Source of the DNA: Undaria pinnatifida
Taxonomy: Eukaryota; Sar; Phaeophyceae; Laminariales; Alariaceae
Direction: 5' to 3'
DNA length: 64,000 nucleotides
Assembly: GCA_012845835.1 (NCBI GenBank)
Contig: JABAKD010000026.1
Coordinates: forward strand, 3,983,699 to 4,047,698
Positions 12,076 through 24,292 of this stretch are shown one piece after another. A program made the position numbers and the translations under genes. Position 1 is the stretch's first letter. Each line of letters starts with the position of its first letter. The notes beneath the pieces were generated by a model. The model did not search any database. It was not told where the DNA came from and saw only the letters and a list, made by a program, of their open reading frames with translations.

Positions 12076-12936
12076 ATGCATGAGGGCGAGGTAAAAATGG
12101 GCGTTGTGGGCGTGCAGGCGTTGGCAGAGAGGGCGGGGAGCTCTCAGCGGGCCAAGATGCGGGAGCTGGAAGAGCTGTTCGCAATACGGGACCAACTTGA
12201 GAAATAAAATCGAGGGTGGTTTCCGTTATGGTTTCCGGGCCATAGACCGGATTTCGACAGGATGGCACGAGTTCTATCGAATCGAAGGTCGCATTGAGGA
12301 AAGCGAACTCATCATTCGCAAGTACTCGCAACTTCTCCTCGAGCTCTCAAGCTTCTCTCTACGACTGGAGCAAATGCGAGGCATTTCTCAGCCGTCTCAG
12401 GTACCAGAGAGACAGAGAGGGGAGCGGGAGCGGCCAGATGTGAGTCACAGCTCGTAATCCCGGTACTTGAGACTGGGAGTGAGAGCACTGCTCATCAGCA
12501 GCCGCAGCATCAGCAGCAGTTCGAGACGGAGAAAAAAATTATGGTGGAATTAGAGACGGGGGGGGAAGAGCAGGAGGAGCTCTTGCAGCTACCATTGAAG
12601 CAGCAGCAGCAGCAGCTGCAGCCTCCGGCGGCACCACCCCGTGTGCGGACGTCACAGCTCGTATTCCCAATGCTTGAGACTGGGATCGAGAACACTGCAC
12701 AGCAGCAACCGCAGGGGCAGCAGGAGCAGTTTGAGACGGGGGAGACGAGAGGGCTCGAAAATTTGGTTGTGAAACTAAATTGCGAGCAGTATCTGTCGTG
12801 CTCCGTCGGAGCGCCGGCTGCTGAGCCCGTTGATGTGTGGGCCCGGGTTGGGGTCGGCACAAGGTGGCTGGTTGCGGTGGAGGACGCTGGGTGTGGGAGG
12901 CGCGGACACCCAGGTGGAGAATCCTTCCCAGACTAA
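12076..12936 (+). pseudogene. decayed copy of the Copia-family coiled-coil/Gln-rich ORF
   Basis: It starts with ATG at 12076, 160 bases after the LTR, the usual gag position. The first 43 codons match the intact 285-residue ORF at 44956-45813 (for example AKMRELEELFAIRDQLEK). A TAA then stops it at 12205, and the match continues in other frames, through YRIEGRIEESEL and SQLLLELSSFSLRLE (12184-12430), then the Gln-rich part and the C-terminus VDVWARVGVGTRWLVAVEDA, ending at 12936. At least two frameshifts break it. The family function is unknown; position and coiled-coil character suggest a gag-like structural protein. Confidence 0.75.
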
Positions 12937-13044
12937 GGCAACAACCACAGGTCACGCCATAAAGAATTGTTTTTGTCTGGGCTTTGTCTTGTTTCTAGAG
13001 TAATACAGCAGGTAGTGGACGTTTCCTGTGTGAAAATACATACG

Positions 13045-13406
13045 TGTGAGTCGCAGGTACACTTTCTACCGTTACGTAGACAGATCTCCTCGTGAAGATT
13101 TGTATGAACGGTAGCCGTTCCAGAGGTATTGCATATCGTGTCTTGGTGTACTAAGAGTGGCCGTAGAGTCTCCGTAGATTCTGATGACAGAGAGGCGGGT
13201 AATCACGTTTCCCGCTGACAAGTAATCCCTGTCGACTCTCTGTTTGCCACGAAGCACCTCTCGTTGCATCGAGGCACTTCTATCGTTACCGTCGCTTGGT
13301 TCGCCGTCGAACCTTGCTCCAACCTGGCGTGTCCTCCACGCTACAAAGAACGAGAAGAGAAGTAGTTGCAAGTTGCGAGTCAGACCTAGGTTACCCTAAA
13401 CCCTCA
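13045..13406 (+). repeat. 5' LTR of the Gypsy element
   Basis: It begins TGTGAGTCGCAGG and ends CCCTCA, so it has TG...CA ends. It pairs with 21152-21513 without length difference. Confidence 0.93.
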
Positions 13407-13408
13407 TC

Positions 13409-13423
13409 TGGCGTCGATTCTAG
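13409..13423 (+). promoter_or_regulatory. primer-binding site of the Gypsy element
   Basis: TGGCGTCGATTCTAG begins two bases after the LTR. It would pair with a tRNA 3' end of the form GAATCGACGCCA; the tRNA cannot be named from this sequence alone. Confidence 0.6.
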
Positions 13424-13984
13424 AGGCTTGTTAACTTGCAGCAACTTCGCCGTGAGTCTTTCTTGTTTTCTCGTAAAATCGGACTCGTTCATTTGTTTTT
13501 CTTCACATCGTACGAAGAAAACACGAAATGTAAGAATGTAGACACGAGTTATCGTTCGTGGACTACTGTGATACCGCTCTCATCGTTGCGATCAACGAAG
13601 GACGCTTTTCACCACGCTCATCGTTTACAAGCGAAGGACGCTCGCCAATCGCTGTGGGCTGGTCCTGTTCCTTCTCTGGTATGGTTTGCTCAAGCCGCGT
13701 CGGTAAGCGTATCCTCGGGGGCGAGCCTATACCTACGGTGTCTGCCGTTTTATGGGCCATTGAAACAAATACATTTTTTGATGTCGACCTGGGAGTATGA
13801 GTAAACGATTTCCGTTTTGTCGTGCCTAGGTGTGTCCAGCATCGGGTAGGTACCCACCTAGAACGCTTACGCTTCGTAGTTCAAGCGCTGGATCGTTGTA
13901 CAACCCTCGACATAACTAATCGTTCAAAGTTCATCCATCGATAGCGCTCGGATCGTATCCATAGTACCATTGATCCGGCGGACT

Positions 13985-14125
13985 CGTGAAACTTCTGCTT
14001 GCTGTGAGTCGTGGGATGTTCGTGTCGTCCCGCCCATCGTATCACAGTAAAAAATCGTGAAACTTCTGCTGGATGTGAGTCGTGGGATGTTCGTGTCGTC
14101 CCGCCCATCGTATCACAGTCAAATG
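13985..14125. repeat. 71-bp tandem duplication inside Gypsy
   Basis: The segment starting CGTGAAACTTCTGCT at 13985 recurs at 14056 with few changes. It lies in the untranslatable leader region. Confidence 0.9.
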
Positions 14126-15050
14126 AACACAAACATAGAGCATAACATCATGCGAGTTTGAGTTCTCCCGATCGTTTTGTGCTTACGATTGCCAAGCAGC
14201 AGCAGCTCCGTGGTTGTATTCGTTACCGTGAGTACTACTACTGCCGTCGCACTCTCCCACCCATCGTACCGGGACAGAGCATTGGTAATGACATTTTTCT
14301 TTCTGCAGACTTGAGTGGGGCGTCTGGATTCCCGTATCGTACCAAGGATACCGACCAAGCAAAGAGCAGAGTACTTTTTTTTCTTTTTATGTTTTCGTGT
14401 AAAAATCCGACATGCGTCGCCAAAACAGCAGTATGGCAGTCAGCGGTGGCGACCAAACTACGTTGGGACCAGCCGCGTTATAGTTTGAATATGGCAAACG
14501 TGTACCCCGTCGGCATCACACTATCTGTTGCCGTACAACAGCATGATGTTGAAGCCGCATGCCGTTGTCGGCACCGTTACTGCATCGTTGTCATGTACTC
14601 ATCATCATGCGGACTCGTGTACTCGTACAGGTATAGTCTAGTCTACCGTGATTCCAATTCGTCTTTACTTTTCTCTTGTATAAAAATAATTGCGCCGCTT
14701 GCATATCAGAAAAAGAGTACCGTCAGCAGTGGAATATCGGATCGTGGCTCAACGCAGCAACCCGTGTCTGCTGTGGCTTTGTTTGCTGCGGGTGATTGTG
14801 GGAGTGCATCGAATTGTAGTTTGTCAGAACAGCACCCCGTGAGTGCTGAGAATTGTCTGATGAATGAAATACGATTACCGATAGTAGCTCTCCTTTTGAA
14901 CCTCGTTGTGGTCAGAAGAGGGACACCGCTAGCAGTACTACTGTTCCAGTATTAATAGGTGCAAGACTGAAACGCCGTGCGGATTGTAATACAGCAGTAA
15001 ATAGCGGATGCCCTTACAATACCAATAATAAAAACAAGCGCTCCGCTCCG

Positions 15051-15070
15051 CGGGCGGCTGACGCCGCCCG
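15051..15070. other. GC-rich perfect hairpin
   Basis: CGGGCGGC-TGAC-GCCGCCCG forms an 8-bp stem with a 4-base loop, flanked by CGCTCCGCTCCG and CTACGCTCGCGC. It sits in the otherwise unrecognised Gypsy leader region. Confidence 0.75.
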
Positions 15071-15631
15071 CTACGCTCGCGCAAGGAAGATTTCAACTAA
15101 ATGTGAAGGGGGCAGAGAGAAGAGGCCCATGATTTAGTGCAATTAGCGATTTGATAATGCCAAGAGCTACTTGTGGGCCCTGTCTGTGCTGTGCTGTTTG
15201 TTGGCTCTCCTGATGCTCGTTCCCAGGTGACCTCATCCACTGTATTGCGCTCCGTAGCCGCAGTGCGCAAAGATGCCGAGGTATATTATAAAAATAAAAG
15301 TACACTCCTCCAGCTGTGAGATCGAATATTTTGTCGAAAATAATCTTCGCAAGCTGTGTGTGATACTCCGATCACGCGTATTACGGGTTGTGTGTCCTCA
15401 TTAAGGATATAGGTCGGCGACTCCCCCTGCAACTACAGTGCAGCTATCAGGGTCAACAGGGTGATGTTAGGCAGTCTGTGCGCGGAAACTATAAAACCCG
15501 TTTCTGGGGGGGACAAAATCTGACAGCTGTGGAAGGAAATGCATCAGTTTATCAAGTGAATCCTGTAAGTCGAATATCCGGTGAGGGGAGGGCGGAGTTT
15601 TTAAGGACGTGGGGGCCTGATTTTGATCAAA

Positions 15632-15860
15632 AGGGGGGCGGGAGGGGGGGAGGGGGGGGGAGGGGACGGGTGGGGCAGGTCAATTTGTGCGTGGAAAATA
15701 TGAATATTTCTTGTGGGGGAGGGGGGGGTAATGTGGCGGGGGGGGCCGGGGGCGGGGAGGGGGGGGCTTTAGGTCGCATAGATTCAGGGGTTTTCTATAC
15801 GCGTGGTGCTAGGTCTAGGCGATGGTGCGGGTGGTCGGGAAGGAGGGGGCGTTGGGGGCG
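15632..15860 (+). repeat. G-tract region
   Basis: Long runs of G on the plus strand, such as GGGAGGGGGGGAGG, open a glycine-rich frame (15388-15909). That frame resembles no gag domain. I read it as low-complexity sequence with possible G-quadruplex potential. Confidence 0.7.
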
Positions 15861-16047
15861 GGGGTGGGTGGGAATTGCAGCAGCGGCATGGACGGCTCTG
15901 AAACGATAACGAGGCGATATCCAGGGCGTGGAAATATTTATTACTCTGGCGGATTTCGATAGTAGGTGGGGCGTTTGAGCGCGAGAAAGCGAGGAAAATG
16001 CTGTAAAATAGTGCGATTGTATCGATTTACGCCCCCGTCACAGTGCC

Positions 16048-17328
16048 GTGATCACTGCTTTTACAGACATCAAACCACTTCAAGACACGGAAGTTATTAT
16101 TGAGCTGCGCATACTCTCGGAAAATGAGATGCCTTGCGACAATCGTCCGGTCGAATTTGAGCGAGTTATCGTAGCTCGTACCCTCACCACGTGGCTAGCA
16201 GCAGATGGATCAGTTGCTGTTCAAATAGCCAATCCATCTTTCGAGTCTCTTGCCCTCCATGCAGGATTAGAGACTGGGAAATTGTCGAGTGTTGCCGTCG
16301 TGTCTCCTGCTCAGCTGCATGTGTATGCTGTAGCCGCAACACCTAATGCCCCGACCGAAATTGCAACAGCACGCGTTGAAATTATTGCGCCACTACTATT
16401 CAGAGCATTTGTAGACTCTACTTTCACCGTTGAACAGCAATCAGCAATCCTGGAACCATGTGCAAAATACCGTCCTGTCTTATTGTTATCACGAGCGGAG
16501 TTGGGTAAGTACAATACTGCCGAAGCAACGTTTCCCCTTCTCGCTCATACCAAGCCTGTGAGCCGTCGTCCGTATAGAGCTAACCTGCGCACTGACGCCG
16601 TTATCAACAAGTGTGTTCAGGATATGCTCAACGATGACATAACAGAGGAGCGCTCTAGCCCGTGGGGATCTCCCGTTACCATCGTGGCTCGCAAGGATGG
16701 TCAACCTCGTTTCTGTGTTGATTATAGAAGTACAATCAACAAACTCTTTATCCGCAAGACTTGGCCGGTGGCTAATCTTGAGGATAACATTGACATGGCC
16801 GGGGGCGCCAAATTTATCAGTGTCGCTGACGTCCAAAGCGCTTATTGGCAGATTCCCGTTTACCCTGATCATCTCGAGACTACAACTTTTGTCACTGATT
16901 CTGGCAAGTACTGTTATAAACGTATGCCGTTTGGTGTTTGTAATACCCTGTGGCCTTTCACAGAAATGGCTAATAAAACGTTGGACTATATTCCCGAGTT
17001 GCTCATTTATATGGACGATCTCTGCGTCTTGTCCACAACCTGGGAGAATCATTTGAAATCGTTAGAAAGCATGTTTGCAGCGTTGCAAGCAGCTGGTCTC
17101 ACCCTGAAGCCGTCTAAACTAGCGTTCGGTCCTAACTCGGTTGCATATTTAGGTCATGTTATTCCTGCTGAAGGGGTTGCAGTTGGGAAATATCGTATCA
17201 AAGCTGTACAAGAGCTACCTCGTACCTACTCCCACCTGCATCCTAGATCTTCGTTCCGTTTTGGGGGTGATGGATTTCGTGCGTCGTTTCGTGCCGAATT
17301 TCGCCGAAGTAACCGCACCACTCGTTGA
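16048..17328 (+). pseudogene. Gypsy pol: post-protease linker and reverse transcriptase
   Basis: This 426-codon frame begins after the protease position. Residues 1-110 resemble the Gypsy linker that precedes RT. Recognisable RT blocks follow in order: FPLLAHTKPVSRRPYR (about residue 170), SSPWGSPVTIVARKDGQPRF, ISVADVQSAYWQIPV, FVTDSGKYCYKRMPFG, and the catalytic YMDD at 17008-17019 (residue 321). NSVAYLGHVI then marks the thumb and connection region. The frame is lost near 17.2 kb and the sequence continues in the frame of 17156-17479 (VRRFVPNFAEVTAPL). RT would copy the element RNA into DNA; this copy is inactive because of the frameshifts. Confidence 0.92.
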
Positions 17329-18252
17329 TCTCACCCGTAAAGAGTTTGCAACTAGATCACGCTTTAAGAAACCCTGGGGGAAAACGCAAGATACCGCGTT
17401 CGCTCACATCCAACGTCTACTGATGTCAGCCCCTGTCTTGAATTCCCTGATTACGAGCGTGAATTTATTGTGCATGTAGATGTCAGTGAGATGGGAGTTG
17501 GTGCTTTTCTTGCTCAGCCGTCGAAAAACGACGACTCAAAGTCTGATCTTGACATTATCGCGTATTTTAGTCAACGATTCAAACATGGGCAACGCCATTG
17601 CTCTGCGTCAATGAAATATTGTTGTGGAGTCGTACTTACACTCGCTCACTGGAGACCGTATTTGTTTGGGAAACATTTCACGGTGATCACTGATCATCAA
17701 GCATTGACCCATCTACACTACATGCAGGATACGTCCAATATGCTTGCTCGTTGGGCTATTGCGTTGCAAACCTTTGATTTTACCGTTAAACACGTCGCGG
17801 GAAAATTAAACGTAGTACCCGACGCGCTGTTTCGATTGTTTGGTGAATTGGAAGAAGAACCGTTACCGCAAGAACCAGCCCTTGCATCTATCTGCCGAAA
17901 CGTTCCGAGCGATAGACCGTATCGGGCACCTGGGCCTCGTGACTTCCAAGTATCTTCACAAAACCTCGAAGACGTAGACCTTGTACAGAATGATAGCGAA
18001 TTGTTCGCTAGTGCAGTGTCTCTGTTTCCGTTGCTTGACCCAGAAAAATCACTGGAAGAACAACGTGCTGAGTTCGGTCCGTATATCGAACACGTAAAAG
18101 CACCTGTTACCGTACCCGTCCCAGATGGTGAAACCAAGAACAGCATGAGTCATTATTTTTTTAACGAAGACATATTATTCCGGTCGTATTTGCCGGGTTA
18201 TCTGCGTAAACACAGTTCGGTCCGTGACCAACTCGTCGTGCCCACCGTTTGA
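17256..18252 (+). pseudogene. Gypsy pol: connection and RNase H region
   Basis: This part reads across at least two frames. The connection region (17156-17479 frame) leads to RNase H in the 17470-18252 frame. Visible blocks are VDVSEMGVGAFLAQ (first catalytic Asp; Gypsy usually has DAS), YFSQRFKHGQRHCSASMKY, FTVITDHQALTHL and GKLNVVPDALFRL (family consensus ADALSR). The segment after residue 120 is an acidic linker to integrase. It ends in TGA at 18250. Confidence 0.85.
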
Positions 18253-18379
18253 TGGAAATTAAGCGTCCACTCGTGTCATGATCTACCGGCGTCTGGAGAT
18301 CATCTAGCTGTTTAAGCTACGTTCGATGAAATCTGAGATCGTTATTGGTGGCCTATAGGTCGAAAGACGTAGCAAAGCA

Positions 18380-19504
18380 CATTAAATACTGTTCATCATG
18401 CCGACATCGTAAGACGTCACACCGTCCTCCGAAATAATCTGTTGGTCATCGTCCCGTTTCCCGTCTGTTTCAATGTGTGGCTATCGATCTAGTAGAGTAC
18501 AAATCGTCGTCGAATAATTCGAAGTATGTAATGTCCGTGATAGACCACCTGACTCGTTTTCTCGTGTTAGTTGCGACTAGTGACAAGTCAGCTGCCACAA
18601 TCGCTCGCGTTCTTGTAGAACGTGTTTTCTCCGTTTTCTCAGCTCCTGAAACCTTACACAGTGACTAAGGAAATGAGATCGAAAACGAGCTCGTGCAAGA
18701 ATTGCAATCCGTATTTGGGTTCGAGAAGACGCGCACGTCAGCGTACCGCCCACGAGGCAATTCAGTGTTAGAGCGTGTGCATAGTACAATGCATAATATG
18801 TTGGCGATGTACGTAAACGTCAAATACGACAATTGGGCAGAATTATTACCGTTATTCAGTTTGCCCATAATACCGCCTACAACAAGACGCTCGAGGAAAC
18901 CCCTCATTTTTTAATGCTCGGCCGTAGAGCTTCGTTACCCGTTGACAATATTCTCGGCGTCCCGTGTACGTCTGGTTCTGGAACCCGACTGGATTATTCC
19001 CGTCGCACCGTTGAAAATCTGCAACTCGCGTACGAAATTGCTCGTCTTAATTTACAGGAGCGGGCCGACAAGCAGTCAGAATCTAATGAGAAATGGTAAA
19101 TTCCGCAATATCAGCCCGGTGATCAAGTGTTAGTACACCGGCCCTATACCGCTGCTGATGGACCTGACCCCAAACTAATTAGTCCCTGGCGTGGTCCCTT
19201 TACTGTGCGGTCACAGTTATCACCAGTAATTTACCGTGTTGCGAGAGATGGTGAACTTGCGGAAACATCTGTTCATTTAGGTCGTATTAAGGCATACCAT
19301 AATGACGCGTCTAGTTCCGTACCGGATTTTACCGCACTCGATGATTTGTTCCTAGGAACTACGTTACCGGTACCTGATCTAGACGGCTTTGTGCTTACCG
19401 TGCACATCGACCCGTATACTATTGAAGCTACCGAAGGTCACAAGCGTGGGCCTGGTAAAGCCTCACTGACAAATTTACAATATCATTTTCTCGTTAAAGA
19501 TTAG
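18380..19504 (+). pseudogene. Gypsy pol: integrase, broken
   Basis: The zinc-binding part (about 18250-18460) is degraded by stops. The DDE core is visible: Asp in AIDLVEYK (18486), Asp in ETLHSD (18663) and Glu in SVLERVHST (18771). The spacing is D-35-E, as in retroviral-type integrases. A TAA directly follows the second Asp (18666). A further frameshift near 18.85 kb leads to FAHNTAYNKTLEETPHFLM, and the stretch from 19127 has the Gypsy C-terminal pattern (WRGPFTVRSQ, VHLGRIKAYH). The frame ends with TAG at 19502. About 1.6 kb of unrecognised sequence separates it from the 3' LTR. Confidence 0.88.
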
Positions 19505-21142
19505 CCGTCCAATTCAGGCGTTTGGAGACACGTCAACGTTGTGCCTCAATGCCATGAGATGATCAGAGCGTATCGTTCAAGGATTCTAGCTGAAGATCCC
19601 CACGCATTTGATCCTCCCAAAAGTTTAAAGAGTACATGAGACGTCGTTGCTCAGTCGTCCTGATACAAGCCCCAGTACCACCCTCCGTCCTTCTGGGAGT
19701 CCCTTGTAATCAGTATCGTTGCACCACCCCCACTATTTTTGTTTTTTCACGGCCGGGTTTCGTTCGGCAATAGTGCGTCGTTGACACATGAGTCGCAACA
19801 CTCATGAGTCCTTTCTTTGGTGGTTGCTTGGGCGTATTTCGTGGAGTAGTGCCCACGTAGTGAGTCATGGTTGGATACTCGATTGCTGCCGCCCAACAGC
19901 TGAGGTCCCGGTTTTATACCAATAGTGGATGTTTGTTTTTGTTCGTTTCTTCGTGTGGAAGTACCTCACACGAAAATTTAGCCATTTTCTCGTGAATAAA
20001 GTACTATAGAATTAGAGACGTACACGGTTCAGAGACACTACTACACATTAGGGTAGTGTTAGTGTGTGGGGCGTTCAACCAGTAGTTACGCAAGGGTGTG
20101 CATATACGAGCAGTATACACTCGGGCGTCATTGTTGGGTTAGTTGAGAAATTGTAGCTGTGTACCGTGTGCATATACTTGAAGTATACATTGGCCGCAGT
20201 GAGGTTAATCAATCAATGAACATCGTTTGTTCTGTATGAGATATTGGAGGCTCCTGGGTGTAATGCATTCTCCAGTGTCAGAATCGTATGTTGGATTGGC
20301 TACAGAGTTACAGTTGAGCGCGTGGGCTGTATACTCCAAAGTAACAAAATCCACATATGGAATATTCCCTAGTCGTATCACGTATTACCGTGCGACCTGC
20401 GCACAGTCAACCGTTGATTGACAATGAGGAAGTCTCGTCAGTATGCAGATTTATCTGTGTACTGATTACGTTTGTCAGCCACTATCGTTTGCTGACCCGT
20501 GGTCATGATCTTGCCGTTTAATCGATGATGCCTTTTTCGGTACTCGAGACATGCCACCTTATCGTTAACCATGCACCCACAGTCCGTCATACTGCGCCGT
20601 CATCGTTACATGCACACTATCGTCAAGTTATGCAGACTCTTATCGTCTTGATCGATCAATCGTTTACCGTGTTGCATACTCTGCATGCATCATTTTCTGG
20701 CAAATCGTTGTTCAGCACATTGGTATACTCACTAAGTGTGTACCAAGCCCTGCAGGCAACCCTCTCATACACACATCGTTCATGTCGAGGAATGTCCTGA
20801 TTATTGCCAAAGGTACTATCGTCCGTTATATAAGGTTGGTTTTATCGTCGAGTACGTGATTTTGGGACCGGATAACCGTTCTGGTGAAGAATGAAAGTAC
20901 ATACCACGGGTAGTTCATAGTGTGTGCCTAACATCTTTGGTAAAATTCGATTATGCTCATACTAGCCCGTGGTTCCAACTGCGCAGGGGATGACATGATT
21001 AGAAAATCAACAAGTGCAACACACACATTGACTACCACAGTACAACACGATACTCTGATTTGTTAGAGAACCTGGAAACCTGTCTCCTCTTTATATGTTC
21101 GAAAGCAGTGCTGGGTTCTCCAGTATGTAGCGTTCAAATATT

Positions 21143-21151
21143 GGGGGGAGA
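21143..21151 (+). promoter_or_regulatory. polypurine tract of the Gypsy element
   Basis: GGGGGGAGA lies immediately before the 3' LTR, where plus-strand DNA synthesis would be primed. Confidence 0.8.
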
Positions 21152-21513
21152 TGTGGGTCGCAGGTACACTTTCTACCGTTACGTAGACGCATCTTCTCGT
21201 GAAGATTTGTATGAATGCTAGCCGTTCCAGAGGTGTTGGATATCGTGTCTTGGTGTGCTAAGAGTGGTCGTGTAGTCTCCGTAGATTCTGATGACAGAGA
21301 GGCGGGTAATCACGTTTCCCGCTGACAAGTAATCCCTGTCGACTCTCTGTTTGCCACGAAGCACCTCTCGTTGCCTCGAGGCACTTCTATCGTTACCGTC
21401 GCTTGGTTCACCGTCGAACCTTGCTCCAACCTGGCGCGTCCTCCACTCTACGAAGAACGAGAAGAGAAGTAGTTGCAAGTTGCGAGTCAAACCTGGGTTA
21501 CCCCAAACCCTCA
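21152..21513 (+). repeat. 3' LTR of the Gypsy element
   Basis: It begins TGTGGGTCGCAGG and ends CCCTCA, 362 bases. Differences from the 5' LTR are mostly transitions, including clusters near positions 38-44 and 118-128 of the LTR. Confidence 0.93.
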
Positions 21514-23084
21514 TACGGAGTAATATGAAATGCTGTCGCGACATACGATACTGCTAACTATACAACAGCAGTATGTGACTGACGTAGCGACGACCTGTTA
21601 CTCTTTGCGGCTGAGACGATCATTTTCTTTCGCATTATTTGCCGCTAAGACTTTGTTTTTTGCGTTAAATGATAGCAAAGGACAGAGTAGCTTCGGTAGA
21701 GGGACAGGCAGGATAAATGCCTGTGCCTGAACCCCAGCCCCTCTTGCCCCAACCGCTGGCAAATGTGATTGCTTGTGGTACGGTAGCTCTGCTGATTAAC
21801 AGGTTACTAGGCACAGGATACAGGATGCTTGACGGGTTGATAATAGATTATGTCAGCAGTAGCTGGCGCTTGCTTGCGACAGCCGTATTTTTTGTCTGTC
21901 GTATGTACAGCAGTTGGGTACTTTGGTTCATTTTCAATCAACCATTTTCCCTCACGCACCAAAGAGGGAAGGAATTGAGAACGAACTCGCCATCTCCGAA
22001 ACATAATATTTGATTTCGGTTGTGTGACGTGTATTTTCCCAACAAAATTCCTGGTACGATATCGTACGTCGTCCGGTTTTACAGATAACTTGGTGACGGC
22101 TGAAGGCTGCAGGGGTATGGTTAGTACCAGTAGTATTATATGTAAGGTACGCCCGGGAGATGATGACGGGTACTATTAGTACCAGTATTATTATATTTCG
22201 GGTACGCACGAGAGATGATGGCAACATACGTGGTAGTTTGGTTTGTCTTATACAATGCCGGCTACTTCCAGAACAGCTGGTTGTCAACCTCAACAGCGAT
22301 CTAGCATAGTGCGCTACACGAGATGATGAAACCAATAGTGAGGAAATATAGTATTACTCACGTGTTATGGTGCAATATGTGGTGGAAATATCGGGATGTG
22401 CTTTTCTCGTTAAACTGAAGGTTCCACCCTGATCTTGTCCCGGTTATGCCTACTGTATTAAAAATATTATACTATCGTCTGACGTGCTTTGCGTGGCAAT
22501 GATTGATGATAGGATTTTGACCATGTTCAAGCCTCCTTTTGTTTTGATCGCCCACTCAACTCCCCCCGCCCTTATCGTGCGCGTGTGCAGAGTGTTATGA
22601 TAAGCGCTGTTTGCCAGACCATAAATAATGAGCAGGGCGAATGGGGTAGATTATAAGGTTCTTACAGTCCCCGGTTAGGTGCTCAAACATTTTTTGTACG
22701 TAGTCCACGAGCATTTTGAGTACAGGGGAAAATTGTCAACATTCCTGCGTTTGTTACGGAGTTTACCTGATACCGTATCCTATATATGCGCGTTTTAATC
22801 AAGGTTGCCAAACAGTTTAAAGCATCATTATTTCTTTATCGCGGTAGCTTATCAAGTAGCAGCATGGATTAACACTCTTGCAGCACCGTGATACTACGTG
22901 TCGCTCTTCCGGGAAGGAACATGCGGAATAACTTGACCCTCGATATAACAACCTCCTCACGTGTAGCGAGGCATTTACGCTCTGAACTATCGGTACTCTG
23001 AAACAGAAAGAAACACGCGGTTGAATTTGTGCTATACCGGCACCAAACAGTTGTCGAGTCAACTCTGAAATATAGTGACATATT

Positions 23085-23343
23085 GCGGGATTTGATAAAT
23101 GTTTGCGGGGTTTGTGGTGATTGGTGATATATGCGTTAGTTCGGGTAGGACAAATCCTCTCGAGGAAGGTCTCAAACAGACTGACCTTTCCCGCGAGTTT
23201 GTCGGATGCTTGATGTGGCTTGCTAACCAGACACGTCCGGACATTGCGAACGCAGTGAGAGGGGTGGCTAGGAACACGAATTCACCGAGGAAAGCACACT
23301 GGAAGACTGCAGTTGGCACTTTTGCTTTCGCCGGGATTTTGTG
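23085..23343 (+). pseudogene. Copia reverse transcriptase C-terminal remnant
   Basis: The frame contains the Copia RT end signature, LSREFVGCLMWLANQTRPDI and then NAVRGVARNTNSPRKAHW. It stops at TGA 23342. The RNase H part present in the minus-strand relative is missing here. Upstream NPLEEGLKQ matches the relative. It is too short to be functional. Confidence 0.85.
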
Positions 23344-24292
23344 ATTGAACGTTTGATTTTGGGAGAATGGTAGAATATGTCATGATTTATTTCGCTAGGT
23401 TCACTGTTTCTACTGTTTAACATTGATATTTGAGCAGGAAGTTTGGGATTTTTGGAACTTGGGGACATCAACGGTTTCTGGTAAACTACCCCGGCGTAAT
23501 CAGTCTATGGTTTTCTCAACCAGCCCCGTAATGAGACCCAGCTGAGCCAAACCGTTTAGTTTCCATCCTGCAAGGAGGGGTCACGCCCACCTATTAACGC
23601 TTGTGCGGGAAAGGATTCGCTTGACCACTTGAAAATATTATGGCTCGTTAAGTAGGAAAAAGGTCTCAAACTCGACGAGTTCGATACGTCTGAACCCGAG
23701 GGAGACTAACTTATTCGCGAGCTGATTTGAATTGTTTCTTGACGGATTATTCTGCGTATATTAGCTGAATTTTATTACATTTAAGAGTGCATGTTAGTTG
23801 GGGAGGCAACTAACTGTTTCTTGACTTTTGAAATAAAACCTTTTCACGATTGCGTTGTCTAGTATGACAATATTTTGCTCTGGATTTGAGCATTTGGAAT
23901 CTGAATGAATTTCCAGTATGTACCCAGCCGGGAGGCGGTTGTCTAATTTGAAAGTAAGTTGTGAGACTGCTGTCTTTTCACACTTGTTGGCATCCCTTTT
24001 CTATGGAGCTGACAACCGTTTTTCAAGGAAGGCTGAGTGCTGATTATAAGGCCGATGTTTGAGTTTTTGGATTTTTGGAATTTGGACTTCAGATTTTGAG
24101 TTTTCGGCCCATGGATTTCGGATTTAAGTTTTTGTTTTTGGACTTAGGATTTTATGACTTAGATATTAGGTTCGTGAAGATTGATGTTGGATACTGTCCC
24201 GCTGAATTGTATATCTAGATTTATATAGTGCTTTTCAAGGACTATGGTACTCCAATCTTTCTTTCTTGTCACAGTAGTACTGGGAGGATGTT

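Larger units (their letters stand above)
13045..21513 (+). mobile_element. Gypsy (Metaviridae) LTR retrotransposon, degenerate
   Basis: A structurally complete 8.47-kb element: 362-bp LTRs, target duplication TACG (13041-13044 and 21514-21517), a tRNA-type primer-binding site starting TGGCGTCGATTC at 13409, and a purine tract (GGGGGGAGA) just before the 3' LTR. The LTRs differ at about 20 of 362 positions by eye (about 94% identity), so it is not recent. The order RT, RNase H, integrase identifies it as Gypsy. No gag or protease is recognised between 13.4 and 16.0 kb. The pol frame is broken in several places. Confidence 0.93.
13012..21905. mobile_element. small insertion (about 420 bp without Gypsy) with 8-bp direct repeats
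   Basis: Compared with the minus-strand relative, the plus-strand Copia has about 33 extra bases left of the Gypsy and 388 right of it. TACAGCAG flanks this extra sequence on both sides (13004-13011 and 21906-21913). The relative has a single TAAAGCAG there. This suggests an older short element with an 8-bp target duplication, into which Gypsy later inserted. I see no clear terminal inverted repeats, so its class is unknown. Confidence 0.4.

Noticed and set aside
12510..12955. Minus-strand Ser/Cys- and Ala-rich frames over the Gln-rich ORF
   Set aside because: Shadows of CAG-rich codons of the plus-strand pseudogene.
14158..14955. 265-codon plus-strand frame inside the Gypsy element
   Set aside because: No gag, nucleocapsid or protease pattern, biased composition, and it ends without relation to pol.
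15388..15909. Glycine-rich frame as a possible gag or nucleocapsid
   Set aside because: The glycine comes from G tracts; no zinc knuckle or other domain is present.
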